Shown: positions 23,223 to 36,385, counted from the first letter of the stretch. The stretch: 64,000 nucleotides of DNA from Tubiluchus corallicola (GCA_030141605.1 JAQGDQ010000081.1:483397-547396), one strand, 5' to 3'. Program-made: numbers and translations. The notes: a model not told the origin generated them from the sequence alone.

Positions 23223-24285
23223 TACGAATTAGCATATTAAATGCTCAAAGCACTAAGAAAGAATTAAGACTGTGCTACATTATTAATTTTGTGCACACTA
23301 TTAAATGAGTTCATTAGCGAAAAAATACAAGGAATGATTAGAAATCAAATCATACTTATAAACTAAGATTATACCATTGAATAATGAGCGCATGCGTGAA
23401 TCTAGTACAAAAAGATTTCCGGTCACGTGTTTAGTGGTAATTTCCTGTCATTGTCCAAGTTTAATCAACAGGTTCCTTGTTGTTGGTTTGATGTTGATCT
23501 CGCTATTAATCATAGTGACAATAGTATGAGTAATTGACAGGCTTTCTGCACTGGTTTAACCCTCACAAACCGGAAACGGAAATAATGTGTATAGAGTCGT
23601 ATGGAATTTTGTGTTAGTTTTTTTTCGGCACCCAGGCACATTGCACTTTGGGTGATTTAAGTCTGAAAGATTAGAATGTATCGAATGGAATTATGAAAAA
23701 TACATCATAAAATTATTCGAATATTCTACAGTATTAAGAAAATTTCATTGTTTAAACAGAAGCGGTTAACAGTTCATCATTCCGAATAACCATAGATACA
23801 AATGATTTTATTCATTCCGCTGCTCCATTCAATAATAAACATTTGCAGAAATTGTAAAGATTTACTATTAATACAAGTAACCATTGTGCAACAACACACC
23901 GAGTTACGTTAAGTTTTAAGTGTATTTTTTATTTTTTTGTGTGTGTAAATTTCTAGCTTTATTGCATTTGTGATCTAAATTCACTATATCACGGGTGTGC
24001 ATTATTCTCTGCATTAGAGTGTAATGAATAATTGAACAATCTGAATGTGAATCAACAAAATATTGAAAGGGAATAATTACTGAATGACTTACGTTAAGGA
24101 ATTATTACAGCAAAAGTCAAATTATTTTACTAGTTTTTAGTTGCTGCAACAACGAAAAACAAGTACCTACTTATCGAAAAATCATTACGCAAAATATGAT
24201 TATTATCAGACCGCAACCCAATTTATGGCGTCATGAAAGTCTAGTTAAGACACGTATTAGGTATTCCGGTCTGTTTGCCGAAAAA

Positions 24286-25068
24286 GGGGATAAACTGAAT
24301 ACATCTACCAAATTTTCAGGAATGTTTCTTTAGGTCATTACCTGCAAACTAGCTATTGGGTAAAAAAGCTGCGCACCAACTTCTCATTTTTTATCATCAT
24401 TTTGTGTATTTTATGATTATTAACGGTTATCCGGCCATTAATTTCGCAAGTAGAGCAGCCTTGATGTTTGGGGCAGGGTGTTGATGACGTCATAGTCTCG
24501 TATCGTCGTTCATGGGGCACACACAGACTGAATGTAACTTACTTAGTATAGGTAATTAACACACTGTGCATGAATATAGATGACATATATGACAAAAAAT
24601 TAAGATTATCTAAATTTGGAACATGGGACAGTGGAGCTGTTGACGTCATCGCTGCCCCTGGCTTACAACTTAGACCAAAATTCTTGTAGCAAATGGCAAA
24701 TTTCCTATTGACCCATAATAGATTTCGTCACATTTTTGGCTTCGCTTGCAAGTTACGTACAAATATTTGATGTCGACGCAATTTGGCTACTTCGTTGTTT
24801 CTTTGGCTGTTTCTGGGCCACTAATCGTACCACCAAATGAAAGACCACATATAACGTCCTATACGTCCCTGCTAATAGTATCTATCTGTGAGCGTTTTGG
24901 AGTTATAAGCCTCCAAAGTGCATACTCCTAAACACCATTTCGTTACCTTTTAGTGTCCCGGGACAGCTGGCTAAAGTGCAAAATTTTGTAAAGATGTCCA
25001 AAACGCTGTTAGAATGACCTAAAGAATCATTCCTGAAAGTTTGGTAGCTATGTCGGGTAGCTTTTCCC
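24286..25068. mobile_element. Inverted-repeat element with about 50-bp arms
   Basis: The left arm contains TACCAAATTTTCAGGAATGT then TTCTTTAGGTCATT; the right arm carries the inverse complement of TACCAAACTTTCAGGAATGA then TTCTTTAGGTCATT. Weaker matches (GGGGATAAACTG, CGCAACC) extend outward to about 24212 and 25116, which may be the true ends. The core of about 670 bp has no coding sequence. Confidence 0.6.
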
Positions 25069-26860
25069 CCCCATTTCATCAAAATTTGGCCTTAACAAAG
25101 CGGACTAAAGGTTGCGTTTCATTGGTAGAGTCGTGCAACATTTCATTATTTGTCTGTTCAAAGATGTGAATTTATAGAAAATTTCGACCCATTAAAAAAT
25201 TTACTGAATGGTGTTATAAATGCTGTGCGCTTCGCGGACCGTCAATGAAGTTTTGAACTATTAATTAAGTATCAAAAATTATTATAATAATTATAGGTAA
25301 TTATTATAGCTAAAGAACAATGTGGACTGAAACATCGTTCTGTTTTCTTTTTTATGGAGTGTTCTGGTACTATAAGCTAGCACCATCATTAAGTTTTTGG
25401 AAAAAATGACTGGGCTGTCGCAAGGCTTCAATAAAAATTACAAAGGCGAATGGCTACTTAATATATTTTGCCAAGCACACTTGAACATTCTAATAAGTAA
25501 GTCATTTTCAGCAAAAAGGCAAATAAAACTTTTTAAATTCCTTTACAGAAGTTATTAGCGATTTATAAAATTAATATGGCAATAGGATCAATAAAAATAA
25601 GACTATAATGTAACTGGACGAAAATAATATAATTATGACAGACGTTATGCAGCTCTTCAATAATCTTCCTGTGTGTGCTTAACCTTGTTGTGAGTCAGAT
25701 TTTCTAAAATGTAATTTCTAGAATTTTTGTTTCTGTTGTAGTCTAGTAAATACTTTACAGAAGGGCACATCTGTCGATTTGGTGCCTCTTTTTAGGCGAT
25801 TATCGTTATTAGGCGATAATAAGATTCCAGCCCCGCTTCTACCCGTGACTCTTCGTATGTTAAACAATGCAACGGTACTAGCGTTTTTTATCTCACAAAG
25901 TAGGTCACCATGGCAGCAGCGATCGTCATCAGCAGCACTGGCTCAGGATATAACTTTCGGTTATAACTTTCGAAAGAATTAATTGAAAACGGATCAAAAT
26001 ATACCTGTTGTGTGGAATAATTTCTATGATTTTGAAGGCCATATACCTCCAAAAAACTACGTGTACGGTAATAACAATTTTCTTTTAAAAAGCGGCGCGC
26101 ATGGACAGTTTGAAAACGAAACGCGGCGCATGCTCTTTTTGCATGAAATCTAGTATTCATACGAGAACCAATTTCATTGCAACGCAAAATGCACTTCTTT
26201 GGAAAACCAATTACGATAAAGTGCCTTGCGCCCATATTAGAGTTTCATTGATTACTTACAATATTATTCTCATACTCAAGATGAGAATAGAAAATATCGG
26301 CAACGGGAACGAGGGAAACCATAAAACCCCATAAAATTTGCAAATAGGACAGAGGATTCCATCTGATGAGTGGCCAGGGAAAATTGCCAGCTGCGCCAAG
26401 AAAGATGTGTGACGAAAAAAAGAAATTTCAAGGCTTTACCTACTGTGAGAGGTGAAATTACCGCTAACGTAGTAAAGGCAGAAACGTCTTCATATGGCTT
26501 AGAAATACATAATATAAACAGAACGTCACTGGCAAGCATTGAATTTTTACTTTGTGATACTCGTATAGGAGTATAATTTTAATTTTTAATTTACTTTCGC
26601 TAAACTCTCCAACGCATCTTTAAGAACAAAGATAAAGAGTTTGTGAATGGCATTGAAGTGCAGATTGGCTTCATCTCCTTGCTACTTTGTACAGATTTCC
26701 CGTATTGCTGAAAGCAGTAATATAATGAGTGGTTTGATAATGACTGTTCTGCGGAGGAGGCGCACATTGTATGCTAGCTCTTTACTAGGTGAGCTACTTG
26801 AGATCTTGGGAAGACAAATAACTAGAAAGGCAGGCTAACGAAGCCTCGGGCCAGGTTATA

Positions 26861-26867
26861 GTTGTTG

Positions 26868-26958
<91 letters not shown>
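26861..26958. repeat. (TTG)n(TTA)n microsatellite
   Basis: Four TTG units are followed by about 28 TTA units on the plus strand. Confidence 0.97.
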
Positions 26959-26997
26959 CGTATATATTAATTTCGCTGGTATATATATATATATATA

Positions 26998-28529
26998 TTA
27001 GGGTGCGGCGAAAATAGCTTTTTTATCCAATATTTTTACAACTTTTCCTACTTTGGAGGTTTGATAAGATGCTAAGATGGGTAAATTTTCAGCTCGATTA
27101 AGCTTTGGGAACACGTGTATCCACTCTTCTTAAGATTTCGAAATTATGCTCATTCGTGTAGTAATTTGACAAACTTTAAAAATTATTATATCCACTCCAC
27201 TGACCTAGCAATTTTCACCAGTAGTTTGCAATTATTAATAGTTATTGCACATAAAACTGTGACAGTTTTGCATGTTAGGAAGTTGTATCTGAAAAATGTG
27301 TGTATTTTGTGCATGTATCGCTACATGTTAACTAATGCTTTTAAAATTACCCCTATATGTTTTTTCTAAAAGCTGCTACATTGGAATGTAAGCTCGTATT
27401 TGTTCTAATAAACAATAACACTATCTTGCATTGTTTATTTGGCATCGTGATTTCTTTATCAAGTAATCTCTCATCTCATCAAAAACTGTTAAGGTAGCAC
27501 GTGAGTCAGGACAAGTGTTATTAACTTGGACACGATTCTGTTTCGATAAGTTTGTCTTGACAGCATATGGCGGACACAGTGCAGGTCAAAAGACTAAGAA
27601 CTTGCATGGTTTGAGTAACTTGCTTGGTCAGTTGTTGCATCCAAGTTGATTTTACCATCCATCTCAAGCATAGTTTTGTGGACGTGAATTATTTGTTTTA
27701 CTATTTTCAGGCATTTTATCCAGCTCATTTTGCAACTCGGTCATAATCCTTTTAATTGTGCCTTTATGTGTTATTGTGGCAATTGATGCTTTTGCATATA
27801 TAGCAAATACACCTTGTGCTACAATCTCTTTTGCTATGCAACAAATCTGTGTTCTGGATCTTTCTCTGACTGGGCCTCCACCTTGAATTGATAATCCCAT
27901 TATCAACTGTTGGGAACTGATTACCTGGTAGCTTAGTAGGATAGCTGTGTGGCCGACTGCTAACTTTTCTAGAGTTCATGATTCACAAAATATAAAAATA
28001 AACGGTTTCTAATTTTTTTTCGAGAAAAATAGCTGTTGAGCAGTGTGAACATTTTCAATTGATATTATAAAGAAATCACAGTGCCAAATAAACAATGCAT
28101 GGTAGTGTTATTGTTTTTTAGAACAAATACGAGCTTACATTCCAATGTAGCAGCTTTTAGGAAAATCCATATAGGGGTAATTTTAAAAGCATTAGTTAAC
28201 ATGTAGCGATACATGCACAAAATACACACATTTTTCAGATACAACTTCCTAACATGCAAAACTGTCACAGTTTTATGTGCAGTAACTATTAATAATTGCA
28301 AACTACTGGTGAAAATTGCTAGGTCAGTGGGGTGGATATAATAATTTTTAAAGTTTGTCAAATTACTACAGGAATGAGCATAATTCCGAAATCTTAAGGT
28401 GAGTGGATACACGTGTTCCCAAAGCTTAATCGAGCTGAAAATTTACCCATGTTAGTATCTCATCAAACCTCCAAAGTAGGAAAAGTTGTAAAAAGATTGG
28501 ATAAAAAAGTTATTTTCACCACACTCTAA
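26998..28529. mobile_element. DNA transposon with about 465-bp terminal inverted repeats
   Basis: The left end TTAGGGTGCGGCGAAAATA is matched at the right end by the inverse complement of TTAGAGTGTGGTGAAAATA. The arms (26998 to about 27463, and about 28062 to 28529) match almost base for base over their whole length with few differences, pointing to a recent insertion. Both ends sit in (TA)n, so a target duplication cannot be read. Each arm carries the same inward open frame (MYPL-LRFRNYAHS at 27115-27369 plus; 28065-28412 minus). The core of about 600 bp has two overlapping minus-strand frames without recognised domains. Confidence 0.85.
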
Positions 28530-28597
28530 TATATATATATATATATATATATAAGATATATATATATATATATATATAAGATATATATATATATATA
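28529..28597. repeat. (TA)n microsatellite with AAGATATA interruptions
   Basis: TA runs are interrupted twice by TAAGATA. Confidence 0.95.
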
Positions 28598-28605
28598 AGG
28601 CTGCA

Positions 28606-28925
28606 GCTCCAACTACGGCACCATTCTCGGCGATCTATATATTAAACGAAAGGTCTCGTTCTAGTGTCGTGCAACTGGGGTTTATTTTTCGAATCGGGCC
28701 CACCGGGACAATTGGGGGCGAAAAACCTCCAAAAATGGCCGTTTTTTGCCCTTTTTTGCAAAAAACCTCTTATTTCTGTAGAACGGGAACGTGCCCGGGG
28801 TGGTGCTGGCATTGATTGAATGGCCCAATCAACGGCGGGTGTAATAGTCATATTTAGATTTCACGGGAGGGCCACGGCGTTTTCCTGTACCCAAGTCCCA
28901 ACTTTTTCGAAATTTTGGCCGAACG
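28606..28925 (+). repeat. GC-rich dispersed repeat, copy 1
   Basis: This unit is clearly alignable with the reverse complement of 41567-41893: shared blocks include GGTTTATTTTTCGAAT, CGAAAAACCT, AAAAATGGCC, CCTCTTATTTCT and AGAACGGGAACG. It is far richer in GC and CpG than its surroundings. On the opposite strand both copies read RSRS-EIRG and AKNGHF-RFF. Class unknown. Confidence 0.8.
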
Positions 28926-29290
28926 GCCTGTAGAAAAAACGTTCTAGTGTCGTTCAGTAGGACTCTTGGAAGGCGATATATGGCTCTTTAGAAGGAGGAG
29001 GAACAGGGCTACACGATGGTGTGGACTATATTTTAGCACGCGTTCACTAAGAGTGGCGACGAGTTAACTAGATGTTTCATTTTTGGTAATTTTCGCTTGG
29101 AAAACTGCTGACGCAAAGCAATTGTTGTGGCGTCATCCATCATACTCTGTCTATAACCTTATAACTTTAACTCATTAAAAGCTGCTGCTGCTGGCTTAGC
29201 GTTAGGTAAATAAACGAACTAGGTAGGATGTTCGCGTATTGTTGATTATAAGTGGATTTATAGGCAAAAATATTTGAGGGGCCTTTGCTA

Positions 29291-29466
<176 letters not shown>

Positions 29467-29660
29467 GCCAGAATAAAATTCATTAAAAAAAGTAAAAAAA
29501 TAAATTAACATACTTGAATAGAAAGTGCTGGTAACTTGAGAGTGAGGTTTATAAAAGTTGGCATAAACTGCCAACTTTTATAAACCTCACTCTCAAGTTA
29601 CCAGCACTTTCTATTCAAGTATGTTAATTTATTCTTTTTGCTTTTTTTAATTATTCTGGC
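29467..29660. repeat. Large hairpin: about 95-bp arms, 5-base loop
   Basis: The left arm (29467-29563) and right arm (29569-29660) are inverse complements. They are perfect over the inner 70 or so bases (from TTAACATACTTGAATAG inward to AGTTGGCA) and differ by a few bases and a short indel at the outer end. The loop is TAAAC. It abuts (TTA)n on the left and (TTACC)n on the right. Confidence 0.93.
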
Positions 29661-29720
29661 AAAAACCAATTGTATAGCTCTGTGCCTTTTTCTTTTTATG
29701 CAGTCATTTATACTCTTTTT

Positions 29721-29925
29721 CTAACTTATTATCCTTACCTTACTTTACCTTACCTTACCTTGCCTTACATTAATTTACCTTACGTTACCTTATCTTACAT
29801 TACCTTATCTTATTTTACCTTAACTTATCTTACCTTATTTTACCTTACCTCATTTTAGTTTACCTTAACTTACCTTACCTTACTTTACCATAATTTATCT
29901 TATCTTACCCATTTTACCTTATCTC
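29721..29925. repeat. (TTACC)n variable pentanucleotide array
   Basis: About 40 units of TTACC occur with TTATC, TTACG, TTACT and TTACA variants. Confidence 0.93.
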
Positions 29926-32770
29926 ATCAGTTTTTCGTTTCTCGTTTTTTTCGGCGAAGTTTAGTACACAATGCGGTTTCGTGATCATGCTTGTAGGAAT
30001 GAATTGCTGTTCACTAGTTATATCTGCTTCTGTCAGCTCCCCATTATAAACTGATGCCAATGCATTAATTGATAACTGCAAGCAATTTTCCAGTGTAGAC
30101 GATGGCGTGCAAGTCCACAATGCAATTAGCACAATAAAGTAGCAGTGTGCAATTTACTTAGCTGACTTAGACATGTGATGCTTTATTGAGATGTAACCGT
30201 GAATACGCCACCCAGTCATTCATTAATAACATTTCAGCAATGTGTAAAACTGCTAGTGCAGCTCGATCAAAGCTTGTAGTCCTTGATGAAGGCGATGAAG
30301 AGGAAGAAAAGATAGATGCAGAGTGTGAAGGTGTATGTCATAGTAAGTAAGTACACAAGTAAAATTATTTCAGGTCATGTTCACAGACAATTTACAAAAT
30401 TTCAACACTATACAAGTAGATACTGACAGAAGCTAATTAAGACAATGATATTCACTCTTAGAAAAATCCGTTAAAGGTAGGGGACAATTGTTAGATTTTT
30501 ACCAGCCTTAATTTGTACTGTCAAAGGTTAAATAGGGAAGTATAGTCAATATTTGTAAAAAGCATTAGTTATGCTGCCATATAAATAAATCGCACGTGAG
30601 CTAAACACGTACGCAACCCTTTTGATTGGCCTTTTTAAAAGAGCGATGTTGGTCTTTTAGTAAGTATTTGCATGTAACAGCTTATGACACCCCAAGACTA
30701 TATGACTTAACGAGTTTGCAGATTTCGCGATTTCACCTCACAGCAACTACTTTTTAAAGTCATTTTACAATAGGTATTTAAAAACACAATGGGCAATATA
30801 TTTTATTTATTGTCATCTTTAGTTTTAAGAAACGACATTTTCAATTTAATTTGAAGTTTCGTTCCAACGAATTAAATTTCAACATTCAACACAGCAATAG
30901 CTTGTTTTACATGCTTGAGACTATACTATACTATACTAATACTATTATAATTACATTCATTTTGTAACAACAACAACAGCAAAACTAACAGCGCCTATTC
31001 GTTTCTGAAAATCAACCTATGAGGTAAATCACACAAGCATTTTTGATAAAAAAAATGTTATTTTTATTCATAAGCATAAAGATTCTTAAAGAAAAATAAC
31101 CAAGTTTTAGCGTCAACTAGATTAGAAAGTACATCACCTGGACTCTATTCACTAGCGTTTTACTTACATTTTTAATGGCTGGAGCTGTAGTAATTGTTAC
31201 TCCGAAGCGCACTACAATGTAACTATACCCTGCATTTGTGTAAGCTCAGCTGCTAACCTGCATCATATCGTGTTCGACTAAATTATTTATTTACACGTAT
31301 GAAGCCACGACAATGGCTACATCAATGGAAATGGAACTGCCGAGTGGCTTCGCGATTAAGCTGGGAATTGGTTTCAAAGGTTAAGCAACCTGAACTATGG
31401 TAAATATTCCGCTCTGCAAACAGCTACTTAATTCTTTCTCAGCTAATTTTGCATCGAGGGAAGATTTCTAACTCTTATTCGGGGACTTTGTCTTCTCTGC
31501 TCATTTATCTACTCTTTCTGGATCTTCGCTTATCTAGTTAACACTGCTTCTCTTTTACCAAAAGCTGTTGTACATTTTTGCAAGGCCAGTAGAAAGCACG
31601 GGGCCATAATAAGTTCATTTTTTATATTTTATAATCCCATTGTTTTCCCTTTAACATCATATACGTCTACGTCATTTGTTTCGTCTTGTCGCTTATTTTA
31701 ATAGCCCAAAGAGGGCAATTGGAAAGGCAGTGCTAACAGTAACTTCGTCTGATGTTAACTTTCACTTTGTTGAGTTGGCGGCGTTTATTTTGCACAAAGA
31801 AACCCTTTACCCGCAGTAGCTACACAAAAGCGCCGCTGCACAATTTGTGAATGAAGCTATCTAGATAGCGTTTAAAACAGTTTTCTGAATAAACATCATC
31901 AGCGTGAATCGGCTTTGAGTAAACTGTCGTAAAAGTAGCGCGTAAAAACCAATCTCTGTAAAAATTAAGCTATCAGCCTAGTAAGATTTAATTGAAATTT
32001 TTAGTAAACAGGCGCGGGGAAAGAGATAGAACAGTTGTCGCTACAAAAATAACAACCTAATTAAAGACGCGCAAACTGTCTGAGTAAACAAATGCAACTA
32101 GAATAGATGTAAAATAGATAAACAGTGGAGTAGAAACAACCTCGGCGTGGTAAATGTGATTATACGTGTGTCCTACACAAAGTTTTAGTAAGTTAAACAA
32201 TCTCTGTGGGAGGACAGAAAAGTGTTAGGAAAATGTTGGATGAAGTCAAAGTTAGCGTTTGTAATTTGAAAACAGTCAATTTAATTTTTTCTAACGATTT
32301 TCAAGCTATCTTTAATTACATCCAAATTATTGTTCTGCTATTATTATTCTAGGTTTGAATTCGGAACGTGAAGAGCACTAGGCGTTGTATATAATCAGCT
32401 GTAAGCTAAACCGGAAGGATACCATATAGATAAAATATGCAATGAGCTTGATCAAAGCCAGTAACTTAGAAGTCGGGAAGCTAGTCAGCAATTCAATGCA
32501 TCAAAACCAGCAGTCTAACTTATTAGTCTGGCGATCACAGACAAGTGGCTTCTCTCATTTCAGACGCTTTATTCCTTGTCAATAATGCATGGTAAATATA
32601 TATATGCGGTAACTGTAAGCTTTTGTACTTAAAAGTTATAGACCTTCTTAAATTCTAAATATACCTGGCAGAAAATTGCAGATAATTTATTTGTGGGCCT
32701 TGCCGAGGATACAAAACGAGTATAAACGAAAATGAAACTGTTGAGTTAATGATGATGGGATGCTTTTGTT
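29926..32770. other. No recognisable gene
   Basis: AT-rich sequence with stops in all frames. A degenerate ACTAT array occurs near 30920-30950. I see no coding or structural feature. Confidence 0.4.
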
Positions 32771-32896
32771 GATGTCAATGTCAATGCCAATGTCAATGTC
32801 AATCTAATGTCAATGTCAATGTCAATGTCAACGTTAATGTCAATGTCAATGTCAATGTCAACATCAACGTCAATATCAATGTCATTGTCAATGTTA
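32771..32896. repeat. (TGTCAA)n hexanucleotide array
   Basis: About 20 TGTCAA units with CATCAA, CGTTAA and TGCCAA variants. Confidence 0.95.
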
Positions 32897-33847
32897 ATAA
32901 TTCTTTTTTCATTTTATTATTAAGCTTAATCCTAAATTTAACCTTGACCACAGTTCTAATGCTGAGCTTAATCTCATTACAGTCACAATCTCAGTCTACC
33001 TCTTTAACACCTGATGCAAAACACATTCTCTTTATTTGCAAGACTGTGCTGTCACAATACTTTTTTACTACTTAATTAAGAAAGGACGCTTTCGTGGACG
33101 TTTTACTATGGCTTCTCACGTCTTATCCTGGGCATTTCAAAATGCAGAACGGATGCTTACAAATCGAGTAATCGAGTTTTCCTTTGATGGAATCCTCAGT
33201 GAAATTTCTTACAGAAAATAGTTCCCCTGTTTTAATGACAACTTTACCCGCTTCAAGAAGAAAGTCAGCAGGTGCCAGTCTTGTAGATTAGATATTCAAG
33301 AGTCACATTTTGAATATTCTTATTTCCACCCTTCAATTCAGAAGTCCTACCCTGTGAGGTCACTGGCTTTGTTTGGAGCGGAAATTTAGATGTTCGAATT
33401 TGCGAAAAATGTTTTGTCATCACTACTCTGCCTTGTCTATCGAATATAGTTTCGTTTATTCTCCAGAGGATTTTCGTGCTTGCGTGATTATTGCAACTCG
33501 AGTTTTGCATTTTATAATTAAAACAGACGTCGTTGTCTAGGAGACTGTAAATTATACTGCGTCCTTTATTATTATTATTATTGATAAGGAGGAACGAGGT
33601 GGGTAATGAAACTATTTACTGATGTAGCTATCTGCACATAACTTATAATAAAGTGGAAATAATGACATATCGTCGCCCTTGATCTGTCTTTGGGTGTATT
33701 ACAATTATTTGAAATTATGTGTGTATCAGTTGCTATGTACGTGTAAGTTCTGCGATTTCAGGGAAAGTTTCTGAAAAAGTGGCTGGATAATAAGCAGGAA
33801 AAGAATGAGAAGAAAGTAATGAGGAGAGATGCAGGAAAGTATGGAGG
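32897..33847. other. No recognisable gene
   Basis: Small frames at 33036-33221 (plus) and 33265-33510 (minus) have no recognised domain or splice support. A short (ATT)n lies near 33568. Confidence 0.35.
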
Positions 33848-33977
<130 letters not shown>

Positions 33978-34061
33978 ATCACAAAATCGCAATTGCGTGC
34001 CATGTCCAACAACAAGTCACAATCTTAAAATCTAAATAAATCTCACTAAAGCAGAACTCAC

Positions 34062-34087
34062 CCAGTAAAAGCAAACGACCAAATGTC
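34062..34087 (-). other. Possible upstream mini-exon of the adenylate kinase
   Basis: The frame reading TFGRLLLLG ends at a strong donor CTGG|GTGAGT in exactly the phase needed by the P-loop exon, giving a beta-1 strand plus GGPGSG junction typical of adenylate kinases. Against it, an in-frame TGA lies just upstream, forcing a weak acceptor (TTGAAG|GAC), and the intron would be 13 kb. It is listed as a lead only. Confidence 0.2.
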
Positions 34088-34696
34088 CTTCAACACGTCC
34101 AGAAACGACCGAAATCAATTCGTAATGGACAATATTATGTCTGTCATACAAAAAGCAAGTTGCCTCGTATTTCTGTCAGTGTGTCTTCAGCGGTAATGGA
34201 CTGTTAGCGATTGTCAACAAATATCATCATACATCGGAGGTGACCGCCAAGGGGGATCTGATTCACGAGTAACAACTACGTGTAGAGCGCAGCTTCACCG
34301 TAGAATGAACGCAGTCAGCAGCAGGAATGGGTGTATTATGCAGAGAAGGAAATTTGCAGGCAGTGAAAACTGAGGGAAGCCGTTTCTTGACTCTTGACTT
34401 GAATCTCCCTTAATTAATCGAACATTGTTGTGTCAAGTGCAGGAAGGGAAATTGCTGAAAACAAGTTTTATTGGTTTTAAGCTAGGAAATAATAACATTC
34501 CGCATGATACTAAATGATTATTGCTTTGAGTCTTTTTATTGTTATTCTTTTTTGTTCTTTTTACCTGCTTTTTATTTATTTTTTCCTTTGTTGCTATCTC
34601 TATAGACGCTATCTAAGTACCTGTTAAGAAAATTTGCAGAAAATTTTCCTGCAAAATTTATGGAATGTGAAAGCGATCGGGTAAAAGAATTAATGT

Positions 34697-34905
34697 TAGT
34701 ATTAGTGTTCATGTTCACGTTCATGTTCATGTTCATGTTCATGTCCATGTCCGTGTCAATGTCAATCGTAGTGTTAATGTCTGTGTTAATGTTAACGTTA
34801 ACATTAATGCTACTGTTAGTGTTACTGTAGGTGTCAATGTCAGTGATAGCGTCAGTGTCAATTTCAAAGTGTCACTGTTAATGTTAACGTTAGTCTTAAT
34901 TATGA
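34697..34905. repeat. Degenerate hexanucleotide array (ATGTTC / GTTAAT)
   Basis: The unit drifts from ATGTTC through ATGTCC and TGTCAA to TGTTAA and GTTAGT over about 200 bases. Confidence 0.85.
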
Positions 34906-35039
34906 ACTTAATCTCTTAACATTGTGATAATGTTCGTGTTAGTCTTATTTTTAGTATGAGTTTCTTAACCTTGATGTCAGTAGAAAACCTTCCGGACATT
35001 GAGCAGCAAAAAAGATTCGCGAATGAAATATTTGGAACC

Positions 35040-35345
35040 AGACCAGAGTTATGGTTGTGGCGATGATGAATCTAGTGAAATGATTGTACGGGAAAAAGAG
35101 GAGTTACTGTTTCAAATTTTTTATGAAAAGGCAGAGCGAAATTCTAGCCAATAGTATGTACATGAAGAGTGTGCAACAGAAATTTAAGAAATTTTGATTG
35201 TTCCTTGACGAATAGTAGGGTCTTAAATTCTATTTCAAATAAAATCAACACAAGCTGTAGATTGGTTATTAACTACAATTAATAACTACACTGTACTACA
35301 TGAATAAATCTAATAACATAGACACACAGAATAATTATACTTTAT
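35040..35345 (+). repeat. Dispersed repeat, copy 1 (see 56590-56875)
   Basis: Shared blocks in order with 56590-56875 include GAAAAAGAGGAGTTA, ATGAAAAGGC, TCTAGCCAA, TTTGATTGYTCCT, AAGCTGTAGAT and AATAACTACAC. Orientation is the same. Class unknown. Confidence 0.6.
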
Positions 35346-36385
35346 TATGTACAACAAAAATTCTGTTTCAAAATGGTACCCATGGGGAAGGCGTTGACGT
35401 TTGAGAAAGCGGCGTCGAAATTACATTTGCATTGGGCGGGGACTACCTAGAGCCGGCTCTGATGATAGACTAAACATTTGCTTCAGTCTCGGCCAGTTGA
35501 ACAACACGTGTCCAAAACGATGAAAAATGTACTAAACCAAATTTTCCGGCAGTCATTTGTAATGGAGTTATAGTATTTTCACACGTTTGATCAGTCAAGA
35601 GAGTAAATAGAGTGTCAAACAAAATCACTTAACATGTTTCAACATGTTCATCATCCTAACAGTTTCTCTAAGCTAACTAATGGAAGTACAGTAGAAGTGA
35701 TGCATGATTTTAGTGAAGAAACTTCGAAATGAGTGTAAAAGTAGCTGTCACTTTTTATCTGCGGCGAGAAGCCAAGTCTGAGACTCCTTTCATCAATTAA
35801 AAATGATGCAGTTAACTTCAACCCAAGTAAAATAGCTTTTCTGTGAACAAAATATGGCTTCAAAATACCACTTGCTGTTTTCCACTAGAGCAATATTAAG
35901 GATACGTTTTGCATTTGGTATTTATTTGTCTGAAAGTAAAGTAGTTATCCATGTTATTCAGCACTCTCTGGGCGCTCGCCAATGCAACTGTTGCCATCCC
36001 ACATCAATATTGCTTAATTTTCACTAACGTGGAACTTGCATATTAGTTTTTTCTGATTGCCACGAGTCTTTCAGTGTTAAGTGGTTTTATGAGTTGAAGT
36101 TTATAAATTATGAAAAGATACTGCCCTGTTACTTTGGGCTGTTAAGGAAAACCATTAACACTTTCACCCAAAGACAAAGTGGAAAGTGGGAACATACAGA
36201 AAGGTACTGTAGAAGGTGGCAACTGATTCGAACGCACAACTCTCGTTCACATTTGAAAATGGGTGGGCCATCCTTGTGTTGCCTTACTCTTTTAATTAAT
36301 GGAATATTTTTAGTGTTTTTTTGTTAAATGTTAATTTATACTAATGTAAACGCAGTTATATTTTGTAATGCCTATCAAAGTATGC
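35346..36385. other. No recognisable gene
   Basis: Small frames at 35651-35863 (minus) and 36094-36327 (plus) lack domains. The stretch near 35850 resembles 57100 and may extend the dispersed repeat. Confidence 0.35.

Larger units (their letters stand above)
21065..26860. other. No convincing gene; repeat debris
   Basis: This stretch should contain upstream exons of the adenylate kinase if the gene continues, but no frame with fitting splice phases was found. It holds an imperfect (GAAT)n zone (23080-23222), an inverted-repeat element (24286-25068) and small open frames without features. A frame at 26647-26838 (RRRRTLYASSLLGELLEIL) sits just before a (TTG)n(TTA)n tract and may be the end of a microsatellite-tailed retroelement. 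Confidence 0.4.

Noticed and set aside
34062-34087. Mini-exon FGRLLLLG as the missing beta-1 strand of the kinase
   Set aside because: Phase and donor fit, but the acceptor is poor, a stop lies just upstream and the intron would be 13 kb; kept only as a low-confidence lead.
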